From NCBI GenBank assembly GCA_047528255.1, contig CP180024.1, positions 1,116,001 to 1,180,000 of the forward strand: a stretch of DNA of 64,000 bases, written 5' to 3'. Positions 58,234 to 64,000 of the stretch are shown in pieces; positions within the stretch are counted from its first letter, which is position 1; every line of letters starts with the position of its first letter. Below the pieces are notes generated by a model, which saw only the letters and a list, made by a program, of their open reading frames with translations, had not been told where the DNA came from and did not search any database. Made by a program: the position numbers and the translations under genes. The DNA comes from G047528255 sp047528255. Its GTDB lineage: Bacteria > Bacteroidota > Bacteroidia > Flavobacteriales > Blattabacteriaceae.

Positions 58234-58702
58234 TAAACATAAACTAAAATATAAACCCAGAGAAGTATATGAGACAAAGGTTACCAAGTGCCCGCCAACG
58301 TGTCTTACTTTTATAGTCGAAGCATCAAAGATCATATACATAAGAAAACCTATAGGAACCTACTTTAAGTAAAATAGACATTTTATTCAATAAATTAGTG
58401 AGTAAAACCCGATGGGGAGTGAATCTATTTTTAACAGTATAAAGCGTTGGTTTGGATCAGGAAAGGATCATTACAAAGGGTTAGCTCGTGTGCATACCTA
58501 GCATCTTATGGAGGCTATGGCCATAATTTGTGTAGCCACCTTGGGGGATTGTTATACTCTTTTCATAAAAAAATATATTATTAATTAATTTATAATTAAT
58601 AGTATTTTGAATCTTATATGATAAGATTAAATATACATACTCTCCAACGAGGCCATCTAGAATGGGATGAATAAGTCTAATCCACCTTAATATAATGGTT
58701 TC
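58234..58702 (+). mobile_element. IS 3' fragment (about 469 bp), inverted relative to its neighbour
   Basis: Starts near AAACTAAAATATAAACCC (the YKPREVY region) and ends at a decayed right end (TATAATGGTTTC). Like several other loci, an opposite-orientation right-end piece abuts the left end of a full copy. Confidence 0.8.
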
Positions 58703-58974
58703 AAAGTATATCTTGAACATCATTATTTACTTTTTCTTATCGACAAGTTTTGTACCTTTGTGGAAGGATATATTACCTGAAAAGTAACAACAGAAGATCA
58801 TCCTCGAATTTTTAGTAAAACGTACTTGAAATGTGTCATTAAATATTGAAAAATATCATTGGCTTTTTTCCGGAAGATTTTGCGTTTGGAAAAAGAGTCG
58901 TTTCAAATAAGTTTTAGAATAAATGATTTATCTGTAAGTATTACATATACTTTTCAATATGTTATCCACAATTT
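58703..58974 (+). other. non-IS gap upstream of rpiB with a possible promoter
   Basis: No gene recognised. TACCTTTG (58753-58760) fits the -7 consensus TAnnTTTG but is 215 bases before rpiB, so it either gives a long leader or once served a lost gene or small RNA. A second weaker match (TACTTTTC) lies about 30 bases before rpiB. Confidence 0.3.
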
Positions 58975-59409
58975 ATGAAAATAGCGATAGGTTCAGATCA
59001 TTCCGGAGTAGATTATAAAGAAAAGATCAAATCATTATTGATTGATAAGGGATATGGGGTTCAGGATTTCGGAGCTCGATCTCATGAAAGTTCAGATTAT
59101 CCTGATTTTATTCATCCTACAGCAGAAGCTGTTGAAAATGGCCATGCCGATTTGGGTATTGTCATTTGCGGAAGTGGAAATGGGGCAGTCATGACTGCTA
59201 ACAAACACCAGAAAATTCGAGCTGCATTGATTTGGAACAAAGAATTAGCCCTTTTGGCAAGAGAGCATAATGATGCTAATATCATCAGTATTCCAGCGCG
59301 TTTTGTAGATGAAACTCTTGCATGCGACATGGTGGAAACCTTTCTGGAAGCAGAATTCAAAGGCGGTAGACATCAGATTAGAGTTGATAAAATCCCCGTA
59401 GACTCTTAG
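58975..59409 (+). CDS. rpiB: ribose 5-phosphate isomerase B
   Basis: Interconverts ribose 5-phosphate and ribulose 5-phosphate in the pentose phosphate pathway. The 144 residues show the RpiB/LacA pattern: IAIGSDHSGVDYK with D8/H9, DYPDFIHPTAEAV, the catalytic C65 in VICGSGNGAVMTANK, and REHNDANIISIPARFV. The gene is alone, followed by two tRNA genes with a separate -7 element. Confidence 0.96.
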   Translation: MKIAIGSDHSGVDYKEKIKSLLIDKGYGVQDFGARSHESSDYPDFIHPTAEAVENGHADLGIVICGSGNGAVMTANKHQKIRAALIWNKELALLAREHNDANIISIPARFVDETLACDMVETFLEAEFKGGRHQIRVDKIPVDS

Positions 59410-59417
59410 AGAAGTTT

Positions 59418-59425
59418 TATATTTG
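59418..59425 (+). promoter_or_regulatory. -7 element of the tRNA pair
   Basis: TATATTTG fits TAnnTTTG, 16 bases before tRNA-Asn. Confidence 0.5.
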
Positions 59426-59441
59426 CATTTTTCTATTAACT

Positions 59442-59515
59442 TCCTCAGTAGCTCAGTTGGTTAGAGCACCTGACTGTTAATCAGGGGGTCGCTGGTTCAA
59501 GCCCAGCCTGGGGAG
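59442..59515 (+). tRNA. tRNA-Asn (anticodon GTT)
   Basis: A full cloverleaf can be drawn: acceptor TCCTCAG pairs with CTGGGGA, the D arm contains AGCTCAGTTGGTTAGAGC, the anticodon stem CCTGA/TCAGG encloses loop CTGTTAA with GTT, and the T arm is CTGGTTCAAGCCCAG. Discriminator G; the CCA end is not encoded. Confidence 0.95.
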
Positions 59516-59555
59516 CGAATGTAAGAGCCTTTTTCCTCTCCTTTTTAATAAATTC

Positions 59556-59630
59556 CGGGGTGTAGCTCAGATTGGTTAGAGTACACGTCTGGGGGGCGTG
59601 TGGTCGCTGGTTCGAATCCAGTCACCCCGA
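59556..59630 (+). tRNA. tRNA-Pro (anticodon GGG)
   Basis: Acceptor CGGGGTG pairs with CACCCCG. The anticodon stem CACGT/GCGTG encloses loop CTGGGGG with GGG, reading CCC/CCU. The T arm is CTGGTTCGAATCCAG. Discriminator A; CCA is not encoded. It lies 40 bases after tRNA-Asn and is probably co-transcribed. Confidence 0.95.
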
Positions 59631-59636
59631 CATAGG

Positions 59637-59659
59637 AAAAAGGATGAAAATACCTTTTT
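59637..59659 (+). terminator. terminator of the tRNA operon
   Basis: AAAAAGG-ATGAAAATA-CCTTTTT hairpin ending in T residues, seven bases after tRNA-Pro. The 157 bases from here to the next IS show nothing recognisable. Confidence 0.6.
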
Positions 59660-59816
59660 ATTCAGGATAATTTTCTCAGAAAAAGAAATTATCGCTACAT
59701 TTTTAGCGTATGTGCCATAAAAGTTAAAATACTTTCTTTTCTTCTTGTTGTTGCATATTGAACAATAAAGGGAGGAAAGTTTGTATATTCTCATGAGTTG
59801 ATTCAAATGAAGAATA

Positions 59817-61099
59817 GAGACCATTGTGTTAATGGTGGGCTATGCTTATTCAGCCTCCTAGAAGGGGGCTCGTTGGAAAACGATATAGATTTAATATTTT
59901 ATATTGTATTCGAAATACTATTGATTATAAATTAATTAATTATATCTATTTTTATGAAAAGCACATAATAATACCAAGTTCTCAATACAAATTATGTGCT
60001 ATTGCCTCCGTAGCATACTGGGCATGCACACGTGCTAATCCTTTGTAATGAGTCTTACCTGATCCAAAACAACGCTTTATACTGCCAAAAGTACGTTCTA
60101 CTACCCATCAGGTTTTACTCACTAATTATTTTGAATAATATAGCTATCCTACTTAAGGATATGGTCCTATAGGATTTCTTCTGTATATCGTATTTAATTC
60201 CTAGACTATGAAAGTAAGACACGTTGGCCGGAATTTGGTAACCTTTTTCTGCATATATTTCTCTGGAGTTATATCTTAGTTTGCTTATTAATGACCTTAG
60301 CCCTATACTATCATACTTATTGGCTGCTACGCTATGTATTTTTAGTATAATTCCATTTTTATCCTCCCCTATGTGTTTCTTGTATCCGTTTGTATCCGTA
60401 GTAGAGTTTACCTGATTTCTTGGCCCATTTTTCTTGAGTGTACACTTCTGATTCAGTCTCTTTTTTTACCCTTTCTTTTCTTTTACTGATTTACTTTTCC
60501 CTCTTTTCCTTTCGATCCTCCACTACGTGGGTAGGAATGCCGTTGGGAGTAAGGATCTCACTGTAATACTGGCATCTACTATCACTCTTGTTTTAACTAT
60601 ATCCTGACGCTTTTCTAATTCCTTATTGATCTTTTTAAGTAAGTGCTCATATTCGTTTTTGACTACTATTTCATTGCTAAATTTACATAGAGTCGTATGA
60701 TTTGGGATATGATCTCTAATCAAAAACCAGAAAAGCGCATGTAACTCAAAGATTTTTTCACAAATTCTTCCGCTCCTACATCACTGAGATCATACCAGTT
60801 ACTCAAAAGCATCATCTTAAATAACAGTTCCACTGTAAGCAAGTTGGCCTTTTATTCCCTGGGCTTTTTGATATATTTTTCTTATTTCTTTCTCCATCCC
60901 TTCCCAGTGGATCAAGGTGGATTAACCTTTTAAAAACTCAATCCTTCTGGTAGAACGTTCCATATATAGTTAACTAAAGCTTAGTTATGTGGTGCTTCTG
61001 AGCATAGATCCTAATTTTTTTATTTTCTACTTCAGTAGTATACGAAAGAATATATTGATTTACAAATATTTTAACCTCCTTCTCTCATGCAACGTTCTC
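59817..61099 (-). mobile_element. IS5-family element, full length, decayed (1283 bp)
   Basis: Both ends are near consensus: GAGACCATTGTGTTAATG at the right end and GCAACGTTCTC at the left. The transposase is broken into pieces of 60-70 codons. The well-kept ends make it a good reference for defining the element. Confidence 0.92.
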
Positions 61100-61123
61100 A
61101 ATCCACCTTAACACAATGATCTC
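61100..61123 (+). mobile_element. 24-bp IS right-end remnant, inverted relative to its neighbour
   Basis: AATCCACCTTAACACAATGA plus TCTC is the last 24 bases of the element on the plus strand, directly touching the left end of the preceding minus-strand copy. Confidence 0.8.
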
Positions 61124-61151
61124 GCATTGGAAAAGGGCTTATCCAAAGAAG

Positions 61152-61916
61152 CTAGATGTCGATTTCCAATACTACCGGGCTATGATCCGAGTGTTGGGTA
61201 TCGGGTAAGATGAGGACGCTTTTTATATTGATTTCCATTGGTTTTCCGACCATGTTGTAGTCGATTCGCCAACCTTTGTTGTTGGCTCGAGAATTGGCTC
61301 GGTAGCTCCACCAGGTGTAGTGATTCGGTTCTTTTACCAAGTGTCGAAAACTGTCGATGAAACCTGATTGTATGAATTTTTTCATCCAGGACCGCTCTAC
61401 GGGCAAGAAGCCTGACACTGTGACGTTTCGAACTGGATCGTGGATGTCAATAGCTTCATGACAGATATTGTAATCTCCTGAAATAATCAGGTTTGGGTGC
61501 GTTTTCTTGATTTCTTGGATGTAACAAAAAAAATCATTCATGAATTGAAGCTTGAAATCCAGCCGCGCTTCCATATTGGAGCCTGAAGGGAGGTAGAGGC
61601 TGATGATGGAATACTTTTCAAAATCTGCTCGAATCACTCGTCCTTCGCTGTCCATATTGTTCAGACCCGTTCCATAGATTACGTGTTCGGGTTTTGTCTT
61701 AGAGAGTATGCCTACTCCGCTGTAACCTTTTTTTTTAGAGGGAAACCAATAATGATGATACCCCAAATATTCGAAGACTTTTGTATCGATTTGTCCGATG
61801 GATGCTTTGATTTCTTGCAGACAAAGCACGTCGGGTTGTGACGTTTGGATCCATTGGGTCAAGCCTTTTTTCATTGCCGCACGGATTCCGTTGACGTTGT
61901 AACTGATGATTTTCAT
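61152..61916 (-). CDS. xth: exodeoxyribonuclease III
   Basis: Apurinic/apyrimidinic endonuclease and 3'-exonuclease of base-excision repair. The ATG at 61916 (MKIISYNVNGIRAA) gives 254 residues; an in-frame ATG at 61967 lies inside the promoter. Motifs: NVNGIRAA, LCLQEIKA (metal Glu), GDYNICHEAIDIHDP, TWWSYRA, GWRIDYNMV and SDHSPVVLEI (catalytic His). All catalytic residues are present. The gene is bordered by IS remnants on both sides. Confidence 0.96.
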   Translation of the reverse strand: MKIISYNVNGIRAAMKKGLTQWIQTSQPDVLCLQEIKASIGQIDTKVFEYLGYHHYWFPSKKKGYSGVGILSKTKPEHVIYGTGLNNMDSEGRVIRADFEKYSIISLYLPSGSNMEARLDFKLQFMNDFFCYIQEIKKTHPNLIISGDYNICHEAIDIHDPVRNVTVSGFLPVERSWMKKFIQSGFIDSFRHLVKEPNHYTWWSYRANSRANNKGWRIDYNMVGKPMEINIKSVLILPDTQHSDHSPVVLEIDI

Positions 61917-61964
61917 GATAGGAAAAGGTAATGAACGAATTTTTTTGGTAATCATAACTATTTG

Positions 61965-61972
61965 CAAATATA
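61965..61972 (-). promoter_or_regulatory. -7 element of xth
   Basis: TATATTTG on the minus strand, about 48 bases before the ATG at 61916. No clear -33 box. Confidence 0.45.
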
Positions 61973-62004
61973 ATTAAAATAATTCCTATATTTATTTATA
62001 ATTT

Positions 62005-62862
62005 GAGACCATTGTAATAAGATGGATTACGTTATCCAGCCATCCGATGAGCTTCGTTCGAGAACAATGGAGGTTTAGTCTTTCACATCATATTCGATAA
62101 TTAAATATTATTGGAAGTATCATTCCATTTTTACCCCTCTATCTGCTTCTTGTATCCGTAGTAGGGTTTACCTAATTTTTTGAGCTACTCACCTTGAGTA
62201 TCTACTCCTGATTGAGTCTCTTTTTTCCTTGCTTTTCTTTTACTGATTTGCTTTTACCTCTTTTCCTTCTGATCCTCTACTCCGTAGGTAGAAGTCTCTT
62301 AGGAGCAATGGACTCACTGTAATACTAGCATCTACTATCACTTCTGTTTTAACTATCGTCTGATGCTTTTCTAATTCCTTATTGATTTTTTTTCAGTAAA
62401 AGCTCATATGCCTTTTTGGCTACTATTTCATTGCGAAATTTGCATAGAGTCGTATGGATCTGGGATCTGATCTTCCAATAGAAAACCGCAAAAACGAATG
62501 CAGCCTATGGAATCTTTTACCAATTATTCCGTTCCTACATCATTGAGATCATACAAGTGACTCAAAAGAATCATCGTAAATAACAATATTCCACTATAAG
62601 TAGGTGGCCCTTTTATTCTCTTCCATTTTTGATATATTTTTCTTATTTTTTCTCGATATATTCCCAGTGGATCAAGGTATTTACCCTTTTGAAAAACTCA
62701 CTCCTTCTGGTAGAACGTTCTAATATATAGTTCATTAAAGCTTATTTACGCGGTGCTTCTGAGCATAGAGCTGAATTTTTTTATTTTCTACTCCAGAATA
62801 CACAAAACAATATATTGATTTACAAATATTTTAGAACCTATTTTCTCATGAAACGTTCTCGA
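62005..62862 (-). mobile_element. internally deleted IS copy (858 bp)
   Basis: Right end GAGACCATTGTAATAAG, left end GAAACGTTCTC. About 410 internal bases are missing after position 62110, so the transposase C-terminal half is gone while both termini are kept, as in a non-autonomous derivative. Confidence 0.85.
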
Positions 62863-62984
62863 ATCTTGCTATCGTTGTACGATCTTGGTTTTCCCGTTTT
62901 TTTGTTTTTTCTGAGTAATTTTTCTACGACTTGATCAGCATGTCGATCTTGTAGAAATATTTTATTAAGGCTTTCGAAAACACC
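62863..62984 (-). pseudogene. remnant of an RsmB/NOL1-NOP2-Sun-like rRNA methyltransferase N-terminus
   Basis: A minus-strand frame of 40 codons reads GVFESLNKIFLQDRH, then ADQVVEKLLRKNKKTGKPRS. It resembles the start of Bacteroidota RsmB-like proteins as I remember them (a helix ending LNxIF...YADKVVEKxLKxNKRWG). It has no start codon and is cut on the other side by the IS left end at 62862. Confidence 0.45.
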
Positions 62985-62997
62985 TTACAAGATATTA

Positions 62998-63900
62998 TTA
63001 TGTCATCTTATGTTTTTTTGTTTGTTTGTAAAGATATTGAATCATCCCGTCGGCTAAGCCGATTTTCGAAACGAAAATTTCTTTTGCTTGGACCCATTGC
63101 ATGGCGTGCAAATAGATTTTCAAGGCCGGAAGGATGACATCGGCTCTATCAGGTTTCATATGATAGAGTCGGATACGTTCTTCGTAGGAGAGTTTTTCAA
63201 GGATGTGGAGTTGTTCTTCCAGATATTGCACCCTCAAAGGGGTTTCTTCTTTTGTTCCGGAGCGTTTGAAGATGTCGTTGATGTTCCCTCCCGATCCTAT
63301 CAGGGTTATTTCGTTCAAGAAAGCTGTATGTTGTTTGATCCAGGGCTTGATCTCTGTATTCAAATATTCTTCGTCAACCATGTGGTTCAATAGTCTGACC
63401 GTACCGATGGGAAAGGATTGAGAAGTTATGACCTTTCCGTTGTCAAATAGGGTGAATTCGGTGCTTCCTCCACCTGCATCGATAGATAGATAGGCTCTAT
63501 CTGATTTTATGTAATTTTTCAGTTCGGTGGAGAAAATGATTTGTGCCTCTTCGCTGCCGCTGATTACTTTGATATTCAGCCCACAGCGTTGTTTTACGAG
63601 ATCGATGAGGTCTTGTCTATTTTCGGCCTCGCGCATAGCTGAGGTTCCATAGACCAGCTGATATTTTACATTATATATTTTCATTAACAATTGGTAGGCT
63701 TGCATAGCGTCTGCTACGCGGGCCATGTTTTCGGGAGAGATTTTATTTTGTGTGAATACCTCCGCTCCCAGTCGTATGGGCGAGCGTACCAAACTGGCTT
63801 TGTGAAACATGACCTCATCGACGTCTTCGACCACGTTCATGATCAGCAGGCGTATGGCGTTTGACCCTATGTCTATAGCTGCATAATTACTGATATTCAC
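62998..63900 (-). CDS. ppx: Ppx/GppA-family exopolyphosphatase
   Basis: Cleaves phosphate from polyphosphate or pppGpp. The 300 residues form the two-lobed sugar-kinase/actin-like ATPase fold: AAIDIGSNAIRLLI near the start (phosphate 1), YGTSAMREAENR, ISGSEEAQIIFS with catalytic Glu, SIDAGGGSTEFTLF (phosphate 2) and LIGSGGNINDI. At this length it is the short form without the C-terminal HD domain. It begins with GTG, overlapping the end of the upstream reading frame (probable ppk) by 14 bases, which suggests an operon for polyphosphate turnover. Confidence 0.93.
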   Translation of the reverse strand: MNISNYAAIDIGSNAIRLLIMNVVEDVDEVMFHKASLVRSPIRLGAEVFTQNKISPENMARVADAMQAYQLLMKIYNVKYQLVYGTSAMREAENRQDLIDLVKQRCGLNIKVISGSEEAQIIFSTELKNYIKSDRAYLSIDAGGGSTEFTLFDNGKVITSQSFPIGTVRLLNHMVDEEYLNTEIKPWIKQHTAFLNEITLIGSGGNINDIFKRSGTKEETPLRVQYLEEQLHILEKLSYEERIRLYHMKPDRADVILPALKIYLHAMQWVQAKEIFVSKIGLADGMIQYLYKQTKKHKMT

Positions 63901-64000
63901 GATTGAGTGTGTTTTTTAGATAGTCTCTGATTTTGAATTGTGCTCTCGAAGGTTGGATGTCTTTTTCTGCAGGGATTTTTTTGTCGGTCTGTGGCCAAGA
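63887..64000 (-). CDS. C-terminus of a probable polyphosphate kinase, cut by the window edge
   Basis: A minus-strand frame enters from the window end and stops at 63887 after 38 codons: SWPQTDKKIPAEKDIQPSRAQ then FKIRDYLKNTLNREYQ. Its end resembles polyphosphate kinase 1 tails (SRxQxxIYDYLK), and ppk next to ppx is common. The fragment is too short to be certain. Confidence 0.45.
   Translation of the reverse strand, partial: SWPQTDKKIPAEKDIQPSRAQFKIRDYLKNTLNREYQ

Noticed and set aside
59576..59824. Minus-strand 82-codon frame containing GDWIRTSDHTPPRRV
   Set aside because: This is the reverse complement of tRNA-Pro; such pseudo-peptides are a well-known false gene call over tRNA genes.
2372..62862. 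Target-site duplications flanking IS copies
   Set aside because: Flanks of each full copy were compared; only chance matches of 1-3 bases (for example TTT around 2372-3633, or GCTA near 39826/41100) were found, so none is reported.

Overview
The window comes from an AT-rich member of the Bacteroidota, most likely a host-associated or intracellular symbiont with a decaying genome. The phylum call rests on gene order (pyrG-yidC; birA/rsfS-ftsH-LUD-cdsA-psd; tgt-lptG; menA-UPF0173), on the family subtypes seen (Tgt without its zinc cysteines, short Psd), and on promoters of the TTTG-N18-20-TAnnTTTG type. The symbiont call is inference: by hand-drawn boundaries about 39% of the window is one decayed IS5-family element, every copy is broken, and several genes survive only as remnants. 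I could not name the genus.

Layout. 0-6 kb: an unidentified gene overlapping pheS, then tgt-lptG. 8.6-10.1 kb: fbp and rnpA. 12.1-19.4 kb: marC, dnaK (behind a candidate sigma-54 promoter), an outer-membrane beta-barrel protein and a membrane zinc peptidase. 23.2-33.6 kb: a nine-gene assimilatory sulfate reduction and cysteine cluster, cysH-cysD-cysN-cysE-cysM-cobA-cysJ-cysI-(cysG N-domain/TauE fusion). 35.6-37.8 kb: tyrS and era, convergent. 41.5-52.1 kb: menA, a UPF0173 hydrolase, pyrG, yidC, birA, rsfS, ftsH, a LUD-family pseudogene, a frameshifted cdsA, psd and a 43-residue lipoprotein. 53.9-55.9 kb: uvrB. 59.0-59.6 kb: rpiB, tRNA-Asn and tRNA-Pro. 61.1-64 kb: xth, an rsmB-like remnant, ppx and the end of a probable ppk. 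Every block is bordered by IS remnants.

The cys genes form one coherent pathway. CysD/CysN activate sulfate to APS. A CysH with the iron-sulfur cysteine pattern of APS reductases makes sulfite directly, so no APS kinase is needed and none is present. CysJ/CysI reduce sulfite to sulfide, CobA and the CysG domain make siroheme for CysI, and CysE/CysM fix sulfide into cysteine. The fused membrane domain could move a sulfur oxyanion. The first gene, cysH, appears to take its start codon from the terminal repeat of the IS array next to it.

The IS is about 1.27 kb, with imperfect terminal repeats beginning GAGAACGTTGCATG (left) and GAGACCATTGTGTT (right), a built-in promoter, and a transposase recognisable only as 60-145-residue pieces. 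Copies form repeated composite arrangements (head-to-tail arrays, inverted right-end fragments abutting full copies, recurring junctions) that simple independent insertions do not explain.
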